From Candidatus Symbiothrix sp. (lineage in GTDB: Bacteria > Bacteroidota > Bacteroidia > Bacteroidales > Azobacteroidaceae), in assembly GCA_031272095.1 (NCBI GenBank), contig JAISUM010000050.1, positions 1 through 37,791 on the forward strand: a stretch of DNA of 37,791 nt, given 5' to 3'. A model generated the notes under the pieces. That model saw nothing but the letters and a program-made list of their open reading frames with translations, ran no database searches and was not told where the DNA came from. Each line of letters opens with the position of its first letter. Positions within the stretch are counted from its first letter, which is position 1. Below are positions 8,765 through 17,337 of this stretch, piece after piece. The position numbers and the translations under genes were made by a program.

Positions 8765-8821
8765 TCACTAATCACTAATCACTAACCACTAACCACTAAC
8801 CACTAACCACTATTCACTAAT
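8745..8821 (+). repeat. Heptamer array, 11 units of CACTAAY-type
   Basis: CACTAAT CACTAAC CACTAAT ... CACTATT CACTAAT; the GH29 stop TAA (8762-8764) is the third unit. Confidence 0.9.
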
Positions 8822-8827
8822 TATTAG

Positions 8828-8835
8828 TATCTTTG
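8828..8835 (+). promoter_or_regulatory. Bacteroidota -7 element TATCTTTG
   Basis: TATCTTTG 28 nt before ATG 8863, directly after the heptamer array. Confidence 0.55.
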
Positions 8836-8862
8836 CAGCCGATTAATATATTACTAATAAAA

Positions 8863-10002
8863 ATGAAAAAAACTTTATGGATTGTATTTTGGTTGGTATT
8901 TTTGACAGCCTGCAACAAAACCGACAAAAAATTGCCGGACAACGACGCGGATTGGACAATATTTCGCGGCGATTCGGGATTGAGCGCTTATGCCGATGTC
9001 GAACTGCCCGACCAGCCGACGCTGTATTGGACATTCAAAAGTAACTCGCGAACCGCTTCTTCACCGGTGATTTATCGGCAAACCGCTTATTGGAGCGATA
9101 AACGCGGACATATCTATGGAATTGACAATCAGGGGATAGCAGTCTTCAATTACGATTTTGCCACCGCTATCGACGCAAGTCCTATGATCAGCGATTCCAT
9201 TCTTTTCATCGGACGGATCGACGGATGGATGAGCGCCCTCTCCTTGAGCCGCCAAGATACGCTTTGGAATTTTGAAACGCTCGGACAAATATCCGCATCC
9301 CCCAATACCGGTATTTTTCAAGGCAAAGAAGTCGTCGTATTCGGAAGCTACGACAATTTTCTTTATTGCGTAGATAAATATAGCGGAAAAGAAATAAACC
9401 GTTTTGAATCGGGTTATTACATCAATGGATCGGTTGCCGTGCAGAATAATTATTTTGTTTTGGGCGGATGCGATGCGTGGTTGCGGGTGTTCAATGGCGA
9501 AGACGGTGCCGCCTCCGACTCCTTGCAGCTTGATACTTATATTCCCGCTTCACCTGCTATCGACGGCAAGGAGGGCTACATCGCCGACCATTCGGGCAAT
9601 GTTTATGCTTTCTCCCTCGAAAACGGAAAAATCAGCCACCCCCGAAAAATCCTTACGGCAAGCGACAATAGCGGCGCTGTCGTATCTGTTCCGGCGCTGT
9701 CGGCTACCTGCATTTATATTCTTTCCGACGACAGACATCTGTATGCTATCCGTCGCGCCGACGGCAAAATTCTGTGGAAATACCTTCAAAAAGGAGATTC
9801 CGGCGAAAGTTCACCGCTCGTATGCCGTGACAAAATCATTTCCTGCACCCGCAACGGCATCGTATCTATTCTTGATGCGCACGACGGCTCGCTCCTTTGG
9901 GAATACGATACCGGCGAACCCATCACCGCCTCGCCTGCTGCCATCAAAGGCAGATTTTATATCTTGACCAACAAGGGCAGCTTATTTTGTTTCGGCAGTT
10001 GA
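8863..10002 (+). CDS. PQQ-like beta-propeller repeat lipoprotein
   Basis: Lipobox MKKTLWIVFWLVFLTACNK; repeated blades (SPVIYRQTAYWSDKRGHIYGID, SPAIDGKEGYIADHSGNVYAFS, ADGKILWKYLQKGDSGESSPLV, DGSLLWEYDTGEPITASPAAIKGRFYILTNKGSLFCF). Confidence 0.8.
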   Translation: MKKTLWIVFWLVFLTACNKTDKKLPDNDADWTIFRGDSGLSAYADVELPDQPTLYWTFKSNSRTASSPVIYRQTAYWSDKRGHIYGIDNQGIAVFNYDFATAIDASPMISDSILFIGRIDGWMSALSLSRQDTLWNFETLGQISASPNTGIFQGKEVVVFGSYDNFLYCVDKYSGKEINRFESGYYINGSVAVQNNYFVLGGCDAWLRVFNGEDGAASDSLQLDTYIPASPAIDGKEGYIADHSGNVYAFSLENGKISHPRKILTASDNSGAVVSVPALSATCIYILSDDRHLYAIRRADGKILWKYLQKGDSGESSPLVCRDKIISCTRNGIVSILDAHDGSLLWEYDTGEPITASPAAIKGRFYILTNKGSLFCFGS

Positions 10003-11276
10003 AAATCTGAAAGTCGGTTGCGGACGACATTGTATATTTTGTGTAATTTTTCCGCTTGTACCACACCATTGTAACGTGTTTTTGCGAGTTGAATGGCATT
10101 TCGGCGGCAGTCGTCCCATACATTTTGTGCAGTAAACAGCTCAATAATAGCGGCAGCAAGGCAATCGCAATCGTTGTGCGGATAGAGGACGCCACCGTTC
10201 CCCACAATTTCAGGAAACGAGCCGGTAGCAGGCTCCACGACCGGACGACCGGAGGCAAAAGCTTCGCAAACATACAGTCCTACCCCCTCGTCGAAAGTGA
10301 TCGGCACGCAAACGGCTGAGGTCTCCTTATAAAATGCCGCATGTTCGCTCAAACTGTAAGTGTCGTGCCAAATCACATCATCGCTATAGGCTTGAAGAAT
10401 GTGTCGCACTTTGCGCAAAAATTTCTTGTCCGCGCCCGAAAAACCACCGCCAATGCGCAACTTTAAGTGCGGAATATTGCCGGATTGTTTGACTTTTACA
10501 AACGCTTTCGCCAAAATATCCAGCCCGTCCAAAACATTCATTCGATAGAAAAAACCGATGGTCGGATCTGCGGGATAGTGTTCGGAGGCGTATTTTTCGA
10601 TATCCAAACCCGGATATACCACTTCAATTTGCCCCTCCAACGGAAAACGGGTAAGTACAGCCGCTTTGTAAAATTCGCTCGATACCACAAAGCGGTCGAT
10701 GTATTTGATGTTCTCGGCGATGCCCCGCCAAGCGTTTTCTGCCTCTTTGCCCAGCGCATTGATCCAAATTTCTTCGTCTTGCAGCGAACATACCACCGGA
10801 ATGTTCATTGCTTGTTTGATTTCTTTGGCGATGCCGATCACAAGGCTGCTCGACAGCTGCACCACATCAGGGCGTTCGTGCTGCCGGATCCATTCGATAA
10901 GTTCGCTCACATGTTTTTTGAACACAAGGTCGTCGCCGTTGATCATCGACAAAGTCATGTCTTCCATTCCTTCCGACGAGGTGCTGCCGGAAAAAGAAGC
11001 TGCCAAATCTAAAAAACGATCGGAATTAAGCCGACGTTCCATCCATTTGGGCATGGATTTCTTTTTGAAAAATTTCTGCGTAACATACAGCGAGATAGCC
11101 GGAAAAAACAGAGGCGTATCTGCACGGAACGACTTGTCTTTCAAGGGTAAATAGAGTGGCATCACGACGATATCGTGTCCTGCTTTCCGCAATGAATTTG
11201 CCTGTAGATTATCGCGAAAACAGTTGCCGCAATAAAACGCATCACCCGATCCGGGTACTATAAATAATATTTTCAT
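9957..11276 (-). CDS. Glycosyltransferase family 4 protein
   Basis: MKILFIVPGSGDAFYCGNCFRDNLQANSLRKAGHDIVV...; C-terminal VCVPITFDEGVGLYVCEAFASGRPVVEPATGSFPEIVGNGGVLYP is a GT-B retaining motif. Confidence 0.82.
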   Translation of the reverse strand: MKILFIVPGSGDAFYCGNCFRDNLQANSLRKAGHDIVVMPLYLPLKDKSFRADTPLFFPAISLYVTQKFFKKKSMPKWMERRLNSDRFLDLAASFSGSTSSEGMEDMTLSMINGDDLVFKKHVSELIEWIRQHERPDVVQLSSSLVIGIAKEIKQAMNIPVVCSLQDEEIWINALGKEAENAWRGIAENIKYIDRFVVSSEFYKAAVLTRFPLEGQIEVVYPGLDIEKYASEHYPADPTIGFFYRMNVLDGLDILAKAFVKVKQSGNIPHLKLRIGGGFSGADKKFLRKVRHILQAYSDDVIWHDTYSLSEHAAFYKETSAVCVPITFDEGVGLYVCEAFASGRPVVEPATGSFPEIVGNGGVLYPHNDCDCLAAAIIELFTAQNVWDDCRRNAIQLAKTRYNGVVQAEKLHKIYNVVRNRLSDFQLPKQNKLPLLVKI

Positions 11277-11283
11277 TTCTCAA

Positions 11284-14244
11284 TCATCTTTTGAATGAAT
11301 GTTCTACTTCTTTTCCGACCATTCGCGCAATCAAAAACCATGCGCCCGCCATCAGCAACAGCATAAAAAGCAATGCCGTCAGCCAAATATCGAGGCTCAC
11401 GTTGGCGATACTGCCACTGATGCCCGCTAACGACAAGACCACGCCACAAGCAATCGCCGATACCGGTATGATGCGGTTTTCGGCTGTCAGTAAAGCCTTT
11501 ATCTTTTTTTCGGTGAAACCCAGCGACCGATACAGTGCGATTTGCTCTGCGCGGGACGCCAAACTTTTTCGCAGAATAATGATAAAACTCATCACGCCAA
11601 TCAGCAATCCCAAACCGCCCAAAGTGAGGAAAATGGTCAGATAGGTGTCCGTTACGCTGTTAAATTCTTGCAGTCGCCGAGCGGTAGGCATCACGCGGAC
11701 GCCATATTCGTGGAGCGCTTGGGATATTTGCTTTTGCACCCTTCCGATGTCAGCCTCTTTCACCTTCAACAAGGCGATTTCGCTCCCCGTAATTTCGCTC
11801 CATATCTCTGAAAATAAGTCCTTGTCCATCAATAAATTACCTTGAAAAATAGAGTTTTGCAAGGAGGCGGAAATTTGTAAATAGACCGTCCTGCCATTGC
11901 CGGATTCGTAACGAATGGTATCGCCGATTTTTCGCTGCAAGCCCCACAACAAAGTCGTTTCATCTACTACTACCGGATAGACGGAATCGTGCGCGACGCA
12001 TAAGCTATCAAAAGCATTAATGCTTTCTTTATAAATGTTTTGCAAGATTTTAAAATCGCTGTGTTTGAAAATATTCATATCCAATCCAAGTACGGTTGCC
12101 TGCGTAACTTTATTCAGATTCAGGCAGCTGGCGTCGTCGGCGCTATAGCGAAACGCCTGCAAAATCTGCACATCGTCCGGCAAATCGGTGAGCGCCAACT
12201 TGTTACGTCCTTCTCGATCGGCAATATTATGATAAATCGGAAGGCTGCTTTCGCACCACAATGAGTAACCGCCCGTACCACTCTTCAGTTGCGAACTGTC
12301 GGCAAATCCGCGCCTGTTCAGCCCAACCGAAAAAACAATCAGAACGCCCGACGCCAATGTTGCAAATGACAGCCATGCCCGTTTTTTGTTGGCTTGCAAT
12401 TCCGCCCATATCAATCGTTTTTGGGCAAACGGTTTTATTTGGTGAATTGTCATCTGCTTTATTTTCAAGTCTGTATTTGTTTTCTTTACGGCACGGACAA
12501 TGCTTATTCGCAAGAGAAACAAGGCAATCGCCGAACCTGCGATCCACGCCGCAAAGAGCGATGATATGCTCGAAAAAAATGTGAATCCGCCGGTATGAAC
12601 GGCGCCGTTCCAAAGGCTGTTTAAAAGTAACAATATCAACATGGTATAACCTGCACCCGCCACTACGCCCGGCAACGAGGCGCGGAAAACTACTCCTGCC
12701 GATTCCTTCCAAAGCATTTTGACAATCCGTTTTTCGGGAAACCCCAAAGCTCGTATCAAAGCAAATTCATTCCGACGATGAAACATCATTTCCGACAGCG
12801 GCACCAACATCAGCATAACAGCTGCAAACACAATAAAAATCCCCAACGAGAAAAAAAGCGATGCAAAATCGATGCCATTGCGGGCAGCTGTCAGCCCTGC
12901 CTCTTGCGGATGAATTAGCTGAATTCCCAACATGGATGGCTGCAAATGACTCATATTCGGACTGTTACGAAAACGCAAGGCGGTCGCGTTGCCATACACA
13001 TTGCTCCATTTGTCGGCAACCGCAGCGTAGGCTACAATCGCTTTGGGAGCAGTGCGATATTTTGCCCAATAGTCTTCGTCGGCTTTGGTGATGCGGCTCA
13101 AATCTATCGGTAAATCGCTGTCCCAATCCGTGCATTTTTCCACATCCGACAATCCGGGAAAATCGGCGCTTAAAGTTTTATCGGCAACCAACTGCGCTAT
13201 CGGCACAATATCAACGACTTGGCAGCGAACAGCCTCTTCGCGCAAAATTTTCAGGTCGCCCGAAACGAAAAAGCGCAATTCGATACTGTCGTTTTTTTTG
13301 ACATGCAAATGTTCGGCGGTATAGTCTGATAGTATTATTTCATTGTGAGTCAATCGTTTACCGTTGAACTCGTCCATCGCCGTAACAAACGAATAGGGAA
13401 GCGTATCTCCCGCTGCCGCCAACGAATTGACCATGTAGGAAAACAGGCGATTGACCTTCGGATTGTCTGTAACGAGCGATTCGACCAAATCGCGTTGCAA
13501 AAAAATTCTGTCCGAGCTGATTTCTACCGTGTTGCCATTTGCGCTTTCTTTGATGCCCGACATGGCAGGTGTCCAAACTTGGGCAAAATCAGACGCAGAG
13601 ATATTTTTTTCGGAAAGAATCAGATTGCTTCTTCCTTCTACTTTCAGGCTGATAGCCAAGTCGTTACGATTTACGAAAATATTGCAGGGAATGATTTGTT
13701 CGTTTTTCAGATTTAAGTTTGCCCCGTCTTTCACCTCGACAATACCGGCGTATGACAAGCGCATCGAGGTCGTATAATTGTCCGAAACAAACAAGGAACC
13801 GGAAGGCGTCAGACCGGTCGCAGGCAAGCGCAAGGTCAAATCCGCCGTTTGCTGTTTGTTCAAAGAGAGTTCTTCGGCAAGCGTCGCATTGATTTTCGCG
13901 CTACCGGCAGGAATATCTCGCTTGTCCATCCCCCAGACCATCACGGGAATCAGGCGTCCGAAATTGGAAATAAAACCTTGACTTAACAATACCGCCTGCG
14001 CTTTGTTTTCAAACAGCGGCATGTCTGCAAGCGTGGCGTCAAAAAATGAATTTTTTGCAAAAATGACGGTCTCCGTATTGCCAATCCGTTCATGCACCCG
14101 TTTGATCAAGGTATAACGCACCGATTCGCCGATCATCAGACTGCCTGCAATGACGGCTGTCATTATCAGCGTTGCCGCCATAATCAGTTGATAATAACGA
14201 CGATAATACTTCACGTTGGCTCCGGTCAGCACCTTCAATTTCAC
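11284..14244 (-). CDS. ABC transporter permease with two FtsX-like domains
   Basis: Two blocks with multiple TM helices and FtsX-like MMFHRRNEFALIRALGFPEKRI and SLASRAEQIALYRSLGFTEKKI motifs; next to an ABC ATPase. Confidence 0.82.
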   Translation of the reverse strand: MKLKVLTGANVKYYRRYYQLIMAATLIMTAVIAGSLMIGESVRYTLIKRVHERIGNTETVIFAKNSFFDATLADMPLFENKAQAVLLSQGFISNFGRLIPVMVWGMDKRDIPAGSAKINATLAEELSLNKQQTADLTLRLPATGLTPSGSLFVSDNYTTSMRLSYAGIVEVKDGANLNLKNEQIIPCNIFVNRNDLAISLKVEGRSNLILSEKNISASDFAQVWTPAMSGIKESANGNTVEISSDRIFLQRDLVESLVTDNPKVNRLFSYMVNSLAAAGDTLPYSFVTAMDEFNGKRLTHNEIILSDYTAEHLHVKKNDSIELRFFVSGDLKILREEAVRCQVVDIVPIAQLVADKTLSADFPGLSDVEKCTDWDSDLPIDLSRITKADEDYWAKYRTAPKAIVAYAAVADKWSNVYGNATALRFRNSPNMSHLQPSMLGIQLIHPQEAGLTAARNGIDFASLFFSLGIFIVFAAVMLMLVPLSEMMFHRRNEFALIRALGFPEKRIVKMLWKESAGVVFRASLPGVVAGAGYTMLILLLLNSLWNGAVHTGGFTFFSSISSLFAAWIAGSAIALFLLRISIVRAVKKTNTDLKIKQMTIHQIKPFAQKRLIWAELQANKKRAWLSFATLASGVLIVFSVGLNRRGFADSSQLKSGTGGYSLWCESSLPIYHNIADREGRNKLALTDLPDDVQILQAFRYSADDASCLNLNKVTQATVLGLDMNIFKHSDFKILQNIYKESINAFDSLCVAHDSVYPVVVDETTLLWGLQRKIGDTIRYESGNGRTVYLQISASLQNSIFQGNLLMDKDLFSEIWSEITGSEIALLKVKEADIGRVQKQISQALHEYGVRVMPTARRLQEFNSVTDTYLTIFLTLGGLGLLIGVMSFIIILRKSLASRAEQIALYRSLGFTEKKIKALLTAENRIIPVSAIACGVVLSLAGISGSIANVSLDIWLTALLFMLLLMAGAWFLIARMVGKEVEHSFKR

Positions 14245-14909
14245 GATAGCAATCCGTTTTTAAGGGTGAGTATCCGACTTGCTGCCGCAACCGTTTCTGC
14301 CGAATGACTGACCATGACGATCGTTGTGCCAAGTTCGCGGTTGATTTTTTGCAAAAACGCCACGATTTTTCGGGCATTTTCCGCGTCTAATTGTCCGGTA
14401 GGTTCATCGGCAAGCAGGATTGTCGGTTGCATTATCAAGGCGCGACATAAGGCGGCACGACCGGCTTCTCCACCTGATATTTCCGCCGGATATTGTCGCA
14501 ACAAAGCGCTGATTCCCGCCATTTCCATCAAAAATTGTGCATAGTTTAACTGCTCGCTTGACGGTCGGGATTGAAACGCCAGCGTCGGCAACAGGATATT
14601 GTCGCGCACTGACAGCTGGGGCATCAGGCGGTGTTCCTGAAAGACAAAACCAATTTTGCGGTTGCGAATTTCGGCATAATCTGTCCGTCCGGCAACAAAA
14701 ACCATTTCGCCGTCAAGCACATAACTGCCGCTGTCGGGGGATGTCAAAGTTCCGAGAATGGACAGCAAAGTCGTTTTTCCAGACCCGGAAGCGCCGGTAA
14801 TCGCTACAAATTCACCGCGACCGACCGACAATTGCAGCCCGCGCAACACCTGTAAGCGATGGTTCGCTCCATCAGGATAAGTTTTAACAATATCGCACAA
14901 TGTTATCAT
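14241..14909 (-). CDS. ABC transporter ATP-binding protein (LolD/MacB-like)
   Basis: Walker A GASGSGKTTLL, signature SGGEAGRAALCRAL, Walker B ILLADEPTGQLD; overlaps the permease start by 4 bp. Confidence 0.9.
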   Translation of the reverse strand: MITLCDIVKTYPDGANHRLQVLRGLQLSVGRGEFVAITGASGSGKTTLLSILGTLTSPDSGSYVLDGEMVFVAGRTDYAEIRNRKIGFVFQEHRLMPQLSVRDNILLPTLAFQSRPSSEQLNYAQFLMEMAGISALLRQYPAEISGGEAGRAALCRALIMQPTILLADEPTGQLDAENARKIVAFLQKINRELGTTIVMVSHSAETVAAASRILTLKNGLLS

Positions 14910-14937
14910 ATTTCATTGATTTGATTTTAGAAGACTA

Positions 14938-14945
14938 CAAAGATA
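14938..14945 (-). promoter_or_regulatory. Bacteroidota -7 element TATCTTTG (minus strand)
   Basis: CAAAGATA on plus strand upstream of the ABC ATPase. Confidence 0.45.
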
Positions 14946-14988
14946 ATCATTTTTTTCGCTAAATGTTGTGTAATCAAAATTTTTGTAC

Positions 14989-14996
14989 TAATTTTG
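14989..14996 (+). promoter_or_regulatory. Bacteroidota -7-like element TAATTTTG
   Basis: TAATTTTG about 50 nt upstream of ATG 15045. Confidence 0.4.
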
Positions 14997-15044
14997 CAGC
15001 GAATTTCAACGCCGGTTATAATCTTTTTAATATAGTGATAGTTT

Positions 15045-15810
15045 ATGAAGATCCATTTTAAAAAAAATCTCGAAAATTTAATCCTTTTGTTCCTGATTTT
15101 TGTCATTGTGGCATGCAGCGCGTTCACAATCCTCTATGTTTTTATTGGTTTTAAAATCGCCTTTTTTTACGAATTAATGTTAGCATTAGCCAATTTTATC
15201 TGGTTGATTACCCTCCGAAATGCCTCTTATAAGGAAATGCGGATTTCGGCGCGGCTCTATCTGAATTTGATGACCGTTTTACTCTATCCGCTCCTCTTGA
15301 TCAATTACAAAACCGGTCCGCCCACCTCGCTGATGTATTATCTCCTAATCCCGCTCGGGATGTTGCTGTTTGACAAACGAAAAAATCTTTGGATATTAAT
15401 CGTAAAAAACGTTCATCGTTACTCCCACCTTCGACTTTGAGTTCGACGATAGTGTCGGACAATCTGAAGATCGCCGCCAAATCTTGCTCTCCAAGATTCT
15501 GAATTATTATGAGCGGCGCCAGGCTTTTACTCACAATGATTTCACGCTTTCGCAACTGTCCAACGACTTAAATTCAAACAATCTGTATGTCGGACAGGCA
15601 ATTGCGCTGACCGGTATGAATTTTTCCGAATTTACCAACAAATACCGCGTCGAAATGGTCAAAAAAATGATCGCACAAGGCGACTTGAACAAATATGCGT
15701 TCCGTCATATCTATACCAAAGCAGGCTTCCGTTCGCAAAGCGCTTTTAATGAAAATTTTAAAAAATTTGAAGGCATGACACCCAATGAATATAAAAAGAA
15801 ACGGAGGTAG
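15045..15810 (+). pseudogene. Membrane-anchored AraC-family HTH regulator, broken by a frameshift or internal deletion
   Basis: ORF 15045..15440 has several TM segments and no HTH; ORF 15484..15810 has an AraC-type HTH (FSEFTNKYRVEMVKKMIAQG...IYTKAGFRSQSAFNENFKKFEGMTPNEYKKKRR). The HTH frame reads open upstream to about 15406 (TFIVTPTFDFEFDDSVGQSEDRRQILLSKI), overlapping the first ORF in another frame. Confidence 0.65.
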
Positions 15811-15905
15811 TGGTTAGTGATTAGTGGTTAGTGATTAGTGGTTAGTGATTAGTGGTTAGTGATTAGTGGTTAGTGATTAGTGGTTAGTGATTAGTGGTTA
15901 GTGAT
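15808..15905 (+). repeat. Perfect 14-mer (double heptamer) array, 7 x TAGTGGTTAGTGAT
   Basis: Read directly; first TAG (15808-15810) is the stop codon of the HTH ORF. Confidence 0.95.
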
Positions 15906-15924
15906 TGCGACTTCTTAGGCTTTT

Positions 15925-16992
15925 CTACCCCATTTCCCTTAAATAATCTAACGCTTCTTCGATTTCCTGTCTGTCGGCAGTTTGGTTGATTTCAATTTGT
16001 CCGACGCCACGCAAAAGCGTAAAATTGATGTTGCCCGATTCGTTTTTTTTGTCGTGCTGCATCAGTTCGTACAGATGCGGATAATCGCTGCAATCAAGCG
16101 GAAAAACGCCATAATTTTCTTTCACAAAGCGCGTTGTTTTCGACAAGATTGCCTTATCGAAACCGAGTTTGAGAAACGACAGATAAAGTTCGCAAACCAA
16201 TCCCCAAGCCACCGCGTAACCGTGCGGAACGGGATGATGCCGCTCGTGCGACAAACTTTCAAAAGCGTGTCCGACGGTATGTCCAAGATTGAGCGCCTTG
16301 CGGAGTCCCTGTTCGTCAGGGTCTTGGCGAACAATATTTTCCTTTATCAAAACCGATTCAAAGAGCAGGTTGTTGAGTTTTTCGTAATTGATAGCATCGA
16401 AATCGAAAGCGAGGATTTCCTCGCCCTCTCCATTTTGGAGAGGGGGTTGGGGGGTGAGGAACCAATGTTTCATCAATTCCGCATACCCGGAAAGTAAATT
16501 CGTCATATCCAGCGTTTTACAGAATTGCGCATCAATCAAAACCGCAAAGGCAGGGCAAAACGCGCCGATTTCGTTTTTCAGTCCGCAGAAATTGATACCG
16601 GTTTTTCCGCCGACAGCCGCATCCACCGCGCCGAGTAGGGTAGTGGGGATATTGATAAATCGGATGCCGCGTTTGAAAGTTGCCGCAGCAAAACCGGCGA
16701 GGTCTGTCAACATTCCTCCTCCGAGATGGATTAACAGCGATTTACGGTTTGCGCCGTTTTCCGAGAGAAATTTCCAGACTTCCGACAGGGTTTGCAAATT
16801 TTTATTTTCATCGCCTGCGGAAATACTGAATTTTTTTGCCCTTTCGATTTCCGGAATGGAAGCAATGCGTGGCAGGCACAATTTTTCGGTATTCTCGTCG
16901 GTCAATACGAACAAACCGCTGTATTTCAACGTTTTTAGCAATGCGGATAAATCGTTTGCAATATCGTTGCTGCGGATAATTTTTTGCTGCAT
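15925..16992 (-). CDS. aroB: 3-dehydroquinate synthase, with an in-frame palindrome insertion
   Basis: LIHLGGGMLTDLAGFAAATFKRGIRFINIPTTLLGAVDAAVGGKTGIN, LNLGHTVGHAFESLSHERHHPVPHGYAVAWGL. Confidence 0.92.
   Translation of the reverse strand: MQQKIIRSNDIANDLSALLKTLKYSGLFVLTDENTEKLCLPRIASIPEIERAKKFSISAGDENKNLQTLSEVWKFLSENGANRKSLLIHLGGGMLTDLAGFAAATFKRGIRFINIPTTLLGAVDAAVGGKTGINFCGLKNEIGAFCPAFAVLIDAQFCKTLDMTNLLSGYAELMKHWFLTPQPPLQNGEGEEILAFDFDAINYEKLNNLLFESVLIKENIVRQDPDEQGLRKALNLGHTVGHAFESLSHERHHPVPHGYAVAWGLVCELYLSFLKLGFDKAILSKTTRFVKENYGVFPLDCSDYPHLYELMQHDKKNESGNINFTLLRGVGQIEINQTADRQEIEEALDYLREMG
16419..16459 (-). repeat. Palindrome family B, in-frame copy within aroB (encodes LTPQPPLQNGEGEE)
   Basis: CCTCGCCCTCTCCATTTTGGAGAGGGGGTTGGGGGGTGAGG on plus strand; same family as 6875-6921. 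Confidence 0.9.
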
Positions 16993-17004
16993 AAATCGGT
17001 TGTT

Positions 17005-17322
17005 TTATGAGAGCAAAGCCTTGACTTTGTCTTCCAAAACAGCTTTGGTAGCTGCGCCGATATGTTTATCGACCAACTCTCCGTTTTTGAAAAACAGCAA
17101 GGTCGGAATGCTGCGGATACCATATTCAACGGGCAAACCGTCATTTTCATCGACATTCACTTTGCCGATGACGACACGGTCGGCGTATTCTCCGGCGAGC
17201 TCGTCCACGATGGGGGAAATCATCTTGCAGGGTCCGCACCATTCTGCCCAAAAATCTACTACTACAGGCTTGTCGCCCGCTATCAAATCACTAAAACTTG
17301 CATCTGTAATTTGTAATGCCAT
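17005..17322 (-). CDS. trxA: Thioredoxin
   Basis: VVDFWAEWCGPCKMISPIVDELA; cis-Pro RSIPTLLFFKNGE. Confidence 0.95.
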   Translation of the reverse strand: MALQITDASFSDLIAGDKPVVVDFWAEWCGPCKMISPIVDELAGEYADRVVIGKVNVDENDGLPVEYGIRSIPTLLFFKNGELVDKHIGAATKAVLEDKVKALLS

Positions 17323-17337
17323 GATCTTTATAATTTA

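Noticed and set aside
15808-15905. Tandem array considered as a CRISPR
   Set aside because: Seven contiguous 14-bp units with no spacers and no cas genes nearby.
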